Assembly (NCBI GenBank): GCA_022825505.1
Contig: JAJDWR010000001.1
Coordinates: 1 to 61,132 of the forward strand
Reading direction: 5' to 3'
Origin: Gammaproteobacteria bacterium
GTDB taxonomy: Bacteria > Pseudomonadota > Gammaproteobacteria > Steroidobacterales > Rariloculaceae
DNA length: 61,132 nucleotides
This document shows, piece after piece, positions 1 through 9,172 of the stretch; the stretch's first letter is position 1; every line of letters begins with the position of its first letter. A model generated the notes under the pieces. That model was not told where the DNA came from. It saw nothing but the letters and a program-made list of their open reading frames with translations, and ran no database searches. The position numbers and the translations under genes are program-made.

Positions 1-101
1 ATTGCGCTGATCCGGCGCCGCGAGGGTGTGCGTGGATGGGCCTTGCAGACGCTGATTGCGCTGATCCGGCGCCGCGAGGGTGTGCGTGGATGGCCCTTGC
101 A
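1..101. repeat. 54-bp tandem direct duplication at the window edge
   Basis: Bases 1-47 are repeated at 55-101 with about one mismatch, a period of 54 bp. Each copy carries a GGCGCCGCGAGGGTGTGCG block, which is the outer arm of the inverted-repeat element described at 74-220. The first copy is therefore a broken extra arm of that element. No gene is visible before the receptor start at 266. Confidence 0.8.
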
Positions 102-220
102 AGCTCAACCTACGCCCGCCATCCCTGGCGGGCTTCGGATCGGGTTGCGGCGCTCCTGGCCATCCATGGCCCCGCGCCGCGCCCACGACGCTTGCAAGGG
201 CCATCCACGCACACCCTCGC
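74..220. mobile_element. ~147-bp MITE/REP-like element, left copy, with perfect 30-bp terminal inverted repeats
   Basis: The arm at 74-103 (GCGAGGGTGTGCGTGGATGG followed by CCCTTGCAAG) is the exact reverse complement of 191-220. The interior contains further hairpins such as CCCGCCA-tccc-TGGCGGG. Its reverse complement closely matches the element at 3319-3463, so two copies in opposite orientation bracket the receptor gene. It encodes no transposase. It could be a non-autonomous (MITE-like) insertion, a REP/BIME-type repeat, or a structured terminator. The sequence cannot decide between these. Confidence 0.75.
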
Positions 221-265
221 TCTGTGGGTCGTTCCGGGGTTGGGCTATATACTTGCGCTCGTCAC

Positions 266-3163
266 ATGGATCGGGGATCACGTTTGACCAGCAGGCAGGG
301 AATTCGGGGGCTTGGCATTGCGTGGACTCTTGTTGCGCTTTTCGTGTCGTGTCCGGCGGCGGCGCAGGTCGCGGACGGTTCCGAAGACGTTGAAGCGGTG
401 TTGGAGGAGGTGGTGGTTGTCGGGTCGCTGATCAGGCGCCGGGTCGTGTACGAGGGGCGTGCGCCGGTGCAGACGCTGGATGCCGAGCTGTTCGAGTCGG
501 TGGGCGCCGCGCAGCCGGTGGATGTGCTTTCGAGCCTGACGGCAAATACGGGGTCCTATCTCGCGACGCAGCAGAATTATCTGCAGGGCGTTGCGCAATT
601 CAGCCTGCGCGGCGTGGGGCTGTCGTCGACGCTGACGCTGATCAATGGGCGCAGGGCGGGGTTTGCGCCAGTGTCCAACGACGTGGGGCAGAGTTTTTTC
701 GATATCAACACGCTGCCCGTGCTGCTGATTGAGAGGGTGGAGATTCTTCGGGACGGCGCCTCGGCCACGTACGGTTCCCAGGCGGTGGCGGGGGTCGCGA
801 ATATCGTTACCCGAAGGGGCTTTACGGGCGTTGAGATCACCGGCGGGTACCGGACGGCCAGCAACCGCGGGTACGACCTGAATCTTGCCGCGGGCCTTGA
901 GGGCCCGAGAGGCTATGTCAGCGTGTACGGCGCGTGGCTCGGGCAGGACGAGAACTTTCGCAGGGAGTTCGACTGGTTGATTCCCAGGGTCGTCGACCCG
1001 GACGGCGACGGCGACATCGTGGAAGGCTCGTTCGATTCCGGCAGGGGCTCGCCGGGCAGCTTCCGCCGCGCGGTGGCCAACGGCGACGGCAGTTACGCGC
1101 CGTACCGGGTCGGAGGCGTGGACGCGCCCCGCATTCCGGATCCCGACTGCCGGGCGGGGGGCGGCTACCCCAGCGGCTCGCTGTGCCGGATGGATTTCTC
1201 CGACCAGCGCACGATGATCGCCGCCGAACAGCGGGCGCAGTACTACGCCGACGCCGAGTTCACGCTCACGGGCGGGCTGACGGTGTTCTCCGAAATCGGT
1301 TATTCGCTGAACGAGGTGACGGACCGCGTGGGCAACATGCTGCTCTTCCGGGGCAACGTGGAGGGCACCAACGAATTCTTCGTGCCCGCGGAGCACCCCT
1401 TCAACTTCTGGACCGATCCGGATAACGACGGCGTGCTCACCTATGTCGACCCGTCCGACTGGACGCCCGGCGTGCACGATGCGGTGCCGCTGGGCTATTT
1501 CGGGCGCCCGCTGGGCGCGGAGGCCGCCGGGCAGAACTCCGGCGACGAGCTGCGGGATTTCGAGAACCTGAGGGTGATGGTCGGCCTGGAGGCGGAGCTG
1601 CCCGGCGGCTGGACGGGCGAAGGCTATTTCTCCCACGCCAGCTCCGATCTGGCCGTGAGTTCCGAACGCCACTGGATCGCGGCGGAATTTGCCCGCGCGG
1701 TGGCCGAGGGGCAGTGGAACCCCTTCGGCACGCGGCTGGTCGCACCGGACCTGGTCACGCCCAAGACCGTGCAGGAGGACGGGCTGGCGCCGGCGTTGGC
1801 GGGCCGGCGCGCCGCCAACGACCCGGAGACAATGCGCGGATTCGAGAGTGTTCGCACCGAAAGCGCCGCAAGCAGGCAGAACGTGGCGGAGTTCGTGGCC
1901 AGCGGCGACCTGTTCGAGTGGCGCGGCCAGCCGGTGACGCTGGCCACCGGCGCACAGTACCGCGACCTGCAATACTCGTATCGGCCCGACCCGCTGAACG
2001 CCGCCGGCGAGGGTCCGCGGGAGATTCGCGACTTTGCCAGAGACGCGGACCAGCGCGTCTGGGCGGTCTTCGCCGAGAGCCTGATGTACCCGGGCGATCG
2101 CTCCGAGTTGCAGCTCGCCGTGCGCCACGAGCGCTACGACCAGGCCGGCGGCTCCACGGACCCGAAGATCGCCGGGCAGATCTACGCCAACGACTGGCTC
2201 ACGCTGCGCGGCTCCTGGGGCACGTCCTTCCAGGCGCCCAGCGTCTTCCAGGCCGCCGGCAACACCAGCTCGCGCACGCTCACCGACCCGTTTCGCTTCG
2301 ATGGGCAGGGTGTCGGACGCTGCACGATCGGCCCCTCCGGTGAGATCCTGAACCGCGGCGACAACTTCGCCGTCACCACCATACTGCGAGGCGGCGGATT
2401 GAAGCCGCAGACCGCGCGCCTGGCCAACTTCGGCCTGCTCCTGCAGCCCCGGAACAACACCGCCGTCAGCCTGGACTATTGGACGCTGGACTACACCAGC
2501 GTCATCGCCCAGGGACGCAGCTTCCAGGCCATCGTGGACGACGATTGCCGCGACGACGGCCGGACCAGCGACCCGAGAATACAGCGGGACTCCTCGGGTC
2601 AGCTCAGCGTCGTGACCACCGACTACGAAAACGTCGGCGCCGTGAGCAGCGCGGGCCTGGACATCAACGCCTACTACGACTTCCTGTCGAGCGCCGGTGA
2701 CATCCGCCTCAGCGCCGACGCCACGTTGTTGACCCGCTTCGACGTGGGTTTCGCCGGCCGTGGTTTCACCGACCAGCTCGGCAATCGCAACGACACCAAC
2801 GGCTTCGCCCCCACCCCCGAACTGCGCCTGAACCTCGGCCTCACCTGGCGCCGCGGACCCCATGCGGCCGCCCTGACCGTCCGCCACATCGATTCCTACA
2901 AGAACGACGAGGTCGCTTCCCTGCCGAAAATCGCCGCCTGGACAACCCTGGACGCAAACTACGGCTACGAACTCACCAACCTGCCCGGCGGCGGCGAAAC
3001 CACCCTCTTCCTGGGCGCCCGAAACCTCGCCGACAAGGACCCGCCCCCACTACCCACCGGCCGCGACGGCGTCCACCGCCACAACCTGCGCCCCGGCTAC
3101 GACGGCTTCGTCCACGACATCAAGGGCCGCACCCTCTACATCCGCTTCCGCTACCGCCAGTAA
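266..3163 (+). CDS. TonB-dependent outer-membrane receptor
   Basis: Predicted 965-residue outer-membrane beta-barrel receptor for TonB/ExbBD-energised uptake; the substrate cannot be inferred. The N-terminus is a signal peptide (basic start, hydrophobic core, cleavage near AAAQ). A TonB-box-like stretch (EEVVVVGSLIRRR) follows, then a plug domain with the typical RDGASATYGSQAVAGVANIV segment, and a long barrel that ends in alternating aromatic residues (YIRFRYRQ). I chose the ATG at 266 because it directly precedes the signal peptide. Upstream in-frame codons from 80 lie inside the repeat element and look non-coding. The gene stands alone between inverted copies of the ~146-bp element, with no adjacent TonB, ExbB or regulator gene. 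Confidence 0.93.
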   Translation: MDRGSRLTSRQGIRGLGIAWTLVALFVSCPAAAQVADGSEDVEAVLEEVVVVGSLIRRRVVYEGRAPVQTLDAELFESVGAAQPVDVLSSLTANTGSYLATQQNYLQGVAQFSLRGVGLSSTLTLINGRRAGFAPVSNDVGQSFFDINTLPVLLIERVEILRDGASATYGSQAVAGVANIVTRRGFTGVEITGGYRTASNRGYDLNLAAGLEGPRGYVSVYGAWLGQDENFRREFDWLIPRVVDPDGDGDIVEGSFDSGRGSPGSFRRAVANGDGSYAPYRVGGVDAPRIPDPDCRAGGGYPSGSLCRMDFSDQRTMIAAEQRAQYYADAEFTLTGGLTVFSEIGYSLNEVTDRVGNMLLFRGNVEGTNEFFVPAEHPFNFWTDPDNDGVLTYVDPSDWTPGVHDAVPLGYFGRPLGAEAAGQNSGDELRDFENLRVMVGLEAELPGGWTGEGYFSHASSDLAVSSERHWIAAEFARAVAEGQWNPFGTRLVAPDLVTPKTVQEDGLAPALAGRRAANDPETMRGFESVRTESAASRQNVAEFVASGDLFEWRGQPVTLATGAQYRDLQYSYRPDPLNAAGEGPREIRDFARDADQRVWAVFAESLMYPGDRSELQLAVRHERYDQAGGSTDPKIAGQIYANDWLTLRGSWGTSFQAPSVFQAAGNTSSRTLTDPFRFDGQGVGRCTIGPSGEILNRGDNFAVTTILRGGGLKPQTARLANFGLLLQPRNNTAVSLDYWTLDYTSVIAQGRSFQAIVDDDCRDDGRTSDPRIQRDSSGQLSVVTTDYENVGAVSSAGLDINAYYDFLSSAGDIRLSADATLLTRFDVGFAGRGFTDQLGNRNDTNGFAPTPELRLNLGLTWRRGPHAAALTVRHIDSYKNDEVASLPKIAAWTTLDANYGYELTNLPGGGETTLFLGARNLADKDPPPLPTGRDGVHRHNLRPGYDGFVHDIKGRTLYIRFRYRQ

Positions 3164-3222
3164 CCCCCGCCCCCGCCGGGCGAACCCCAGCGCCACGAGC
3201 CTGAGCACGAACAACCCAAAGA

Positions 3223-3463
3223 GCGAGGGTGTGCGCGGATGGCCCTTGCAAGCGTCGTGGGCGCGGCGCGGAGCCATGGACGGCCAGGAGCGCAATCCGA
3301 GCCCGGAAACCCTCAAGAGCGAGGGTGTGCGTGGATGGCCCTTGCAAGCGTCGTGTGCTCGGCGCGGGGCCATGGATGGCCAGGAGCGCCGAGCGCCGAT
3401 CCGAGCCCGCCATGGATGGCGGGCGAGGTTTAGCTTGCAAGGGCCATCCGCGCACACCCTCGC
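3223..3463. mobile_element. Right copy (3319-3463) and half copy (3223-3300) of the ~146-bp inverted-repeat element
   Basis: The full copy at 3319-3463 has arms 3319-3348 and 3434-3463 (one mismatch in 30). Its core is the reverse complement of the left-element core with scattered differences. A half copy at 3223-3300 has one arm and part of the core only. Outside the outermost arms, 58-73 and 3464-3479 are also near reverse complements, so the bracketing inverted repeat is about 46 bp long. This fills the 319 bp between the receptor and the DUF4175 gene; no gene is visible there. The structured DNA may also terminate both convergent transcripts. Confidence 0.75.
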
Positions 3464-3482
3464 GGCGCCGGATAATCGCGAC

Positions 3483-6400
3483 TTAAGGCTCTTCCGACCT
3501 GCTCAACCGCCGAAAGTACTCAGCCACCGCTTCTTCATATTCCGCCGCAACCCCAGCCGGCGCCTCAGTCCTGACCGCCGTTTCCCCTTCGGCCGAATCA
3601 GCCGAAACAAGCTGCAACTCCAACTGCTCCATCAGGTTCAGCATCGCCAGGTATTCCTGCTCCACGATCGCCTCATTGGCGCCCCTCGTCAGCCCGGCCC
3701 GCAACGCATCCCCCAACCGCCGAATCGCATCCAGCTCCTCCGCCGTCAGCGCATCCTCCCCCCGCAACCGCGTACCCAGCGCAAGCAAGTCGCTCCCCGC
3801 GGCCCGCAGTTCGTCTTCCAGGCGCTCCCGCATCTGCGGGTCCAGCGCCAACGGCCCCGTCGGATCCCAGAATCCCAGCCCGCGCCGGTCCGTGTCGAAC
3901 ACGCCCCCGCCGCCCGGCCCGAACCGGTTGCCGCCCAGTGCACCGCCGGCCTGCTGACCGGGTTGGGCGCCGCCCGCCTGACCGGGCTGCCCGTTCTGGC
4001 CCGGCTGGCCCGGCTGGACACCGTTCTGGAATGCCGCCAGTTCGCGACGCAACGCCTGCAATTCCGCCACCAGCTCGGAGGTGGCATCCTCCTCCATCTG
4101 CTGCCCTTCGCGCGCTTCCCGGCTCGCCGTGGCCAGCGCGCGTTCCGTATCGCTGCGCAGGTCCTCCAGCGACGCCGTCGTCACGCCCTCGAACGGCGCC
4201 AGTTCGTCCGCCAGTCCGCGGCGGATGCGGTCCCCCGCGGCGCCCAGGCGCAGCGACGTCTGGTTCTGCTGCAGGTCCGCCAGCGCCTGGTAGAGTTCCT
4301 CCGAGGCCTCGGGCGTCTGCGCCCTGAACTGGTTCGCCACCGACTGGATATCCTGCTCAAGCGCTTCCAGTTCCTCCTGCATCACCCACTTGCGCTCCGA
4401 CAGGTCCACCGCTTCGTCGTAGCTCAGCGGGTTGTCGCGGGTCCCGTCCGCATTGCGGTTCCGGAACGCATCGTTGGCCACCCGCTGCAACTCCGCCGCA
4501 ATGCGCCGCTGGTCCTCCAGCAACGCCTCGGCGCGTTCGTGCAGTTCCGAGAACGCGGCTTCGGCCACCGCCTGGCGTTGATCGGTCAGTTGCTCCAGCG
4601 CCTGGTCCAGTTGCCGGCGGGCCTGTTCGATGGCGCGCTGGGCCTGCTCGGGCGTCATCTCGCCCTGGGCCTGGGCCCGGTCCATCGCCTGCAGGGCATT
4701 GTCCAGTTGCCGGATGGCTTCGCCGGCGGCATTGGCCAACTGGCCGGGCTGCCCGGACTGCTGTCCACCCTGGCCGCTCTGCGGCTGTCCGCCCTGCTGG
4801 CCGGACTGCTGTTGCTGCTGCTCGGCCGCCGCCTGCCGCAGTTCCTCAAGCTGGCGGCGCAGTTCCTCCGTCTCGCGGCGCAGTTGCTCCTGCTGCCAGC
4901 GTTCCTGCTCCGTCATCTGCTGCTGCCGGCCGGCCTGGCGGGCCAGGTTCTCCTGCCGCCGCGCCAGTTCCTGGAGCTTGGCGATGGCCTCGTCGAACTC
5001 CGCCTCCGGCGTATCGAAGGACACTGCGGATTCGGTCTCGTACTGGTTCTTCTCCAGGTCCATTTCCAGTTCGAACAGTTCCGCCAGGTCGCGTCCGGCG
5101 AATCCGCCGGCGCCGCCGCCCCCGCCGCCGCCCTGGTTGAACGACACCTGGATATCGGTGAACACCGACTCGGCCTTGAGCAGGTGCTGAAGCGCCTCCT
5201 GCTCGGAGGGCACCGCCTCGTCGAACTGCAGGTCCGCCAGCCGCTCCGCCGCCGGCACCATGGCCTCGGCCGCGCTCTCCAGGCTGTTCACGAAGGTCTG
5301 GATCTGCTCGTCCACCTGGGTGAGCTGCCGCGCCCGGGTCCGGTTGGCCAGCGTGCGGGCCTGGTCGGCCAGGGTCCGCTGCAGCTCCGCCAGCATGTTG
5401 GCGTTGTCCCCGAGTTGCTGTTCATCCAGGAAGCCGGCGACCTGTTCCTGTTCGCGGATCAGGTTCCAGGTGGCCAGGAGGATTTCCTTCTGGCGCTGGG
5501 AGATCTCGTTCTGCTCCCCGCCGCCGCCACCCCCGCCGCCACCGCCGCCGCCCTGCATGGACTGCGTGTAGGAGCGTTCGAAGGGCTGGACTTCCACGAA
5601 GAACAGGTCGGTCCGCTCCGAAGCGTCGCGGTCATGGGCTTCGGCGTAGTAGGAGATCAGATCGCCGGGTTCCAGGGCGCTGGTGGCGTTGGCGTCCGCT
5701 TCCGCCGCGCCCGCGACGACCGCTTCCCGGACCTCGTCGAGATTCTCCACCGTCAGGCGGTTGCCTTCCAGCAGGTCCTGCAGGCCGCCGGCGGCGCCGG
5801 TGCTCGCCGGCTTGTCCATCTCCTCCAGGTACAGCACCTCGTTGCTCTCGGCGAAGGCGCCGTCCACGTCGAGTTCGACCACGTTCCAAGTGCCGCCGTT
5901 GATCGAGTAGTGCAGTTCCAACCGGTCCAGGCCGAAGTCGTCTTCGGCCTCCACCTGGATGGAGACCTCCTCGATATTGTTCGCCCGGTAGTCGCGCCCG
6001 GGCCTTGTCACGCTGACCTCCGGCTTGTTGTCGGGGATCACGTCGATGAAGTAGTCGTCGGTGAGGCGCACCGGATCGTCGGCGAAGAACGTCGAGACGT
6101 AGTACTCGCCCGACTCGCTCACCTCGAGCACGCCCGTGGCTGCGGTGCCGTCGGTGCTCATTTCCAGCGTCTCGCCGTTGACGATCAGCTCGGCTTCGCC
6201 CAGGGGCTGATCGGTGGTGACCGCCACCTCCACCTGCGTGCCCGCCACCGCGGCGATGTCGTCGCCCGGGTCCTCGGTCTCGCTTTCAAGCCCCGTCCAG
6301 CGCGGGTAGTTATAGGTGAGCCGGACGTTCCTCACCCGGGGCAGGTCGACCACCTCCACCTGGAATTCCTCGCTGTGGACGCCGGCGGCGACCACGTAGT

Positions 6401-7178
6401 AGCTCACCGGTTCGCGCACCGCGAAGAACGTGAACTCGAACTCCCCGCCATCCGCCAGCATGGGCGCGCTTTCCCAGTCCTCGCTGCTCTGGAAGCGCGC
6501 GAACACCTCGGCGGCCACCGGATCGAAGCCTTCCGCACGGGCGTCGATGACCAGGTCCCCGCCCCGGCGCACGGCGCCGTCGCCCGGATTGACGACGATC
6601 CGCTGCGGCGGCAGCGTGTCTTCCATGGCCCAGCCCGCCCACACGTGGCGGACCCCGTAACGCCAGTTGTCCGGGCCGAACGCCGCGAACCACACCAGCG
6701 CCGCCAGGGCGGCCCCGGCCAGCGCGCCCGGTACCATGATTTCACGGCCCGGCACCCTGAGCGCCGCGGGAATGCCGCGCGCCAGGCGCCAGGCGTCCTC
6801 GGCCAGCAGACCGAGGAAGGGGGAAGGCTGCGCGGCATCCTGCCCCTTGCCGCCGGCCAGTTCGTCGTAGGTCTCGATGCGCCCGTCGAAGTCCGGCGCG
6901 CGCCGTTCGATATCGGCCACGCCCCGGGTGCGCCGCAGCGCCTTGAGAGGGCGAATCAGCAACAGCGCCGCGACGGCGCCCAGGGACAGCGCCAGCACCA
7001 GCCGCGCGCCGTTCATCAGTTCGGCCGGAAAGGCCTGGCGGGTACCGACGTAGACGGCCAGCAGGGTCACCCCCAGCGCCGCCGCGCAAAGCACCGCGGC
7101 GCCCCTTGCCAGGATCAGCGTCCGCAGCCGCTGGCGGAATCCGCCGAGGTATTCTTCGAGTCGTTCCTGTGCCTTCAT
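3483..7178 (-). CDS. DUF4175-type membrane protein with Gln/Gly-rich coiled-coil region
   Basis: The last gene of the MoxR operon, 1231 residues. Two or three hydrophobic segments near the N-terminus (about residues 25-75 and 145-170) anchor it in the inner membrane. A beta-rich periplasmic part follows, then a long region of Glu/Gln/Arg-rich coiled coil. Low-complexity tracts interrupt it: a run of about 12 Gly after YTQSMQ, a QQQQQSGQQGGQ stretch, and a collagen-like PGQPGQNGQPGQ stretch. Length and layout match DUF4175-family proteins that accompany MoxR, DUF58 and BatA genes. It overlaps the upstream BatA gene by 4 nt. Molecular function is unknown; a scaffold role is inference. Confidence 0.85.
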   Translation of the reverse strand: MKAQERLEEYLGGFRQRLRTLILARGAAVLCAAALGVTLLAVYVGTRQAFPAELMNGARLVLALSLGAVAALLLIRPLKALRRTRGVADIERRAPDFDGRIETYDELAGGKGQDAAQPSPFLGLLAEDAWRLARGIPAALRVPGREIMVPGALAGAALAALVWFAAFGPDNWRYGVRHVWAGWAMEDTLPPQRIVVNPGDGAVRRGGDLVIDARAEGFDPVAAEVFARFQSSEDWESAPMLADGGEFEFTFFAVREPVSYYVVAAGVHSEEFQVEVVDLPRVRNVRLTYNYPRWTGLESETEDPGDDIAAVAGTQVEVAVTTDQPLGEAELIVNGETLEMSTDGTAATGVLEVSESGEYYVSTFFADDPVRLTDDYFIDVIPDNKPEVSVTRPGRDYRANNIEEVSIQVEAEDDFGLDRLELHYSINGGTWNVVELDVDGAFAESNEVLYLEEMDKPASTGAAGGLQDLLEGNRLTVENLDEVREAVVAGAAEADANATSALEPGDLISYYAEAHDRDASERTDLFFVEVQPFERSYTQSMQGGGGGGGGGGGGEQNEISQRQKEILLATWNLIREQEQVAGFLDEQQLGDNANMLAELQRTLADQARTLANRTRARQLTQVDEQIQTFVNSLESAAEAMVPAAERLADLQFDEAVPSEQEALQHLLKAESVFTDIQVSFNQGGGGGGGAGGFAGRDLAELFELEMDLEKNQYETESAVSFDTPEAEFDEAIAKLQELARRQENLARQAGRQQQMTEQERWQQEQLRRETEELRRQLEELRQAAAEQQQQQSGQQGGQPQSGQGGQQSGQPGQLANAAGEAIRQLDNALQAMDRAQAQGEMTPEQAQRAIEQARRQLDQALEQLTDQRQAVAEAAFSELHERAEALLEDQRRIAAELQRVANDAFRNRNADGTRDNPLSYDEAVDLSERKWVMQEELEALEQDIQSVANQFRAQTPEASEELYQALADLQQNQTSLRLGAAGDRIRRGLADELAPFEGVTTASLEDLRSDTERALATASREAREGQQMEEDATSELVAELQALRRELAAFQNGVQPGQPGQNGQPGQAGGAQPGQQAGGALGGNRFGPGGGGVFDTDRRGLGFWDPTGPLALDPQMRERLEDELRAAGSDLLALGTRLRGEDALTAEELDAIRRLGDALRAGLTRGANEAIVEQEYLAMLNLMEQLELQLVSADSAEGETAVRTEAPAGVAAEYEEAVAEYFRRLSRSEEP

Positions 7179-9172
7179 GCGGCTATTCCCCGTCGCACCC
7201 TCAGGTGCCTGTTACCTATCCAGGACTCCGCCAACACGAGCGCTGCGAGCAGGGCCAGAATCCATGGCCACAACTCGGTGGGCGGTACTTCCATCATACC
7301 CGATAAATCCGCGTCGCCCTGTTCCGCGCCGGGACCCAGTTCGCGCCACCGGGCCAGCTCGTCCTCCGCCATCGCGGCAGGGTCCGATTCCGTTGGATCC
7401 ACATTGACCGCGACGAGTTCCGTGCGCCCGGCGCCGACCACCTCGTAGAAGCCGATCCGGTCCACCAGCACGTCGTCCCCCGCCCCGGCGCCGGCGATGC
7501 CCAGCGCCATGTCGCCGCCGGGCGCGAACACCTGGGCGCCCGCGAATCCCATGGCCCGGGCCGAGAGCGCCGCGCCCAGCCGCGCCTCGAAACTGACCTG
7601 CAGGTCGCCCGCCAGGTACGCGGCCAGTTGCGCGATCATGGGCACGAACACGGGCTGCACCGGCAGGTCGTTCCACTCCCGGTCCAGGGACGAACCGTAC
7701 AGCAGCACCCGGCCGGCGCCCAGGGCGTGCTCGATGAGCAGCGGTCCGCCCTCGTCCAGGCGCATGAGCACCCGGTCGCTACCCTGCGGTTCCACCGCCA
7801 CGTGGCGATAGAACCGGGCCCGGCGCACGTCGTCCATGCGTCCAAGCGCGGGGTGGGAGCGGTCCAGGGTGCCCACCACCAGGAACTCGCCGTCCAGCCG
7901 GCCGAAATCGGAAAAGGGCTCGAATTCGTGCCCGGTGACCGGCGCCGCCGCGAGACCCGCCGAGCGCCTCGACAGCGCCATGAACAGGGCGCCGCCAGCC
8001 TCCACGTAGTCCCGCAGCAGGGCGGCGTCTTCGTCTGCAAGCACACCTGCGTCGGTCACCACGACGAATACGTAGTCTTCCAGCGTGCGTTCCGCGAGAC
8101 CTGCCGCGGTGACCGGATCGATGCGGTAGTCCTGCGCCGCCAGCGTGCCCAGCGCCGAGGCGAAGAACGGCGAGGCGCCGCCGCGGCCGTCGGCGCTGAC
8201 CATCAGCACCGGGCGCGGCTCCGGGCGCTTGACCACCAGGTAGCGCGTGTCGTCCACCGCCAGGTCGTCGCCGGGCGTCAGTTCGGCGGTGACGCGGTTG
8301 CCCCCGGCCGCCAGTTCCAGTCCTTCGAAGGTCACCTGCGCCGTTTCGCCGGGCCCCACCGAAACCAGCCGTTCGCCCGCCAGGGCGCCATTGAGCCTGA
8401 GCGTCACGGTCCGTTCCGCCGCCTCGTCCGCGTAGCTTCGAACGCCGGCGACGAAGTCGCCCGACACCGGCGACCAGGCCAGCCCGTCCACGCTCAGATT
8501 GCTCTCCGCCGCGGCCGACACGTCGTGGAGGACCAGCTCCAGCGGCGTGCGCGGGGCGAGGTCCGCGAACCGGGGCGGCAGGGCGCTCTGCTGGGCGTCG
8601 GTGACCAGGTGGACGGTGACCGGCAGTTCGGCGCCCCTCGCGAGGCTGTCCACCGAGCGCATCAACTGACCGTAGTCCAGGGCGAAGGGCCCGGGGTTCA
8701 GCGTGGCCACGCCCCGGCGAACGGCGTCACGGTCCAGGGTGGGTTCCTCGATAACCTCCACGATGCGCCCGGCCGCCACCAACTGCGCCGCGTCGCCGGC
8801 GCCGAGGTCCGCGATTACGGCGTCCGCGGCCGCCCCGGCGCGCTGCCAGCGCCCGCCGTGGCCCATGGAGGCCGAGAGGTCCATGACGACGACGTGCAGG
8901 CGGGCGGTCTCGGCCACCAGGTTCTGCACCGCGCCCTGCAGAGCGGGTCCCGCGAACGCCAGCGCCAGCAGCACCAGCACGCCGATGCGCAGCGCCAGCA
9001 GCAGCAGGTACTGCAGCTTCTTCGCCAGCACCCGGCGCGGCTCGCCGGGTTCCAGGAACATCGCGGAACTGAAGAGCTGCCGGTTGGGATTGGTGGACGA
9101 GAGCCGGTGCAGCCAGATCGGCACGCCGATGGCCAGGAGCCCGAGCAGGAATGCCGGCGCCAGAAAGGTCAC
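7175..9172 (-). CDS. BatA-type VWA-domain membrane protein
   Basis: A 665-residue inner-membrane protein. It starts with the BatA/aerotolerance N-terminal pattern (a hydrophobic segment at 5-20, then a second at 55-78). A von Willebrand A domain follows whose MIDAS motif D98-L-S100-A-S102 is intact, so metal-dependent ligand binding is plausible. The C-terminus has another transmembrane helix (WPWILALLAALVLAES) followed by basic residues. In characterised Bat systems such proteins work with a MoxR AAA+ ATPase in stress tolerance or metalloprotein maturation; the client here is unknown. It overlaps both neighbours by 4 nt, which points to translational coupling. Confidence 0.87.
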   Translation of the reverse strand: MTFLAPAFLLGLLAIGVPIWLHRLSSTNPNRQLFSSAMFLEPGEPRRVLAKKLQYLLLLALRIGVLVLLALAFAGPALQGAVQNLVAETARLHVVVMDLSASMGHGGRWQRAGAAADAVIADLGAGDAAQLVAAGRIVEVIEEPTLDRDAVRRGVATLNPGPFALDYGQLMRSVDSLARGAELPVTVHLVTDAQQSALPPRFADLAPRTPLELVLHDVSAAAESNLSVDGLAWSPVSGDFVAGVRSYADEAAERTVTLRLNGALAGERLVSVGPGETAQVTFEGLELAAGGNRVTAELTPGDDLAVDDTRYLVVKRPEPRPVLMVSADGRGGASPFFASALGTLAAQDYRIDPVTAAGLAERTLEDYVFVVVTDAGVLADEDAALLRDYVEAGGALFMALSRRSAGLAAAPVTGHEFEPFSDFGRLDGEFLVVGTLDRSHPALGRMDDVRRARFYRHVAVEPQGSDRVLMRLDEGGPLLIEHALGAGRVLLYGSSLDREWNDLPVQPVFVPMIAQLAAYLAGDLQVSFEARLGAALSARAMGFAGAQVFAPGGDMALGIAGAGAGDDVLVDRIGFYEVVGAGRTELVAVNVDPTESDPAAMAEDELARWRELGPGAEQGDADLSGMMEVPPTELWPWILALLAALVLAESWIGNRHLRVRRGIAA

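Noticed and set aside
278..2887. 869-codon minus-strand open frame across the receptor gene
   Set aside because: It is antisense to a clear TonB-dependent receptor and its translation is a low-complexity Arg/Val/Gly/Ala mixture typical of GC-rich shadows.
3164..3222. Possible rho-independent terminator after the receptor gene
   Set aside because: GC-rich but no stem followed by a T-run; the structured repeat element immediately beyond is the better candidate.
3231..7448. 1405-codon plus-strand open frame
   Set aside because: Antisense to the DUF4175 gene; His/Arg/Leu-rich translation with no domain, and it begins in the repeat element.
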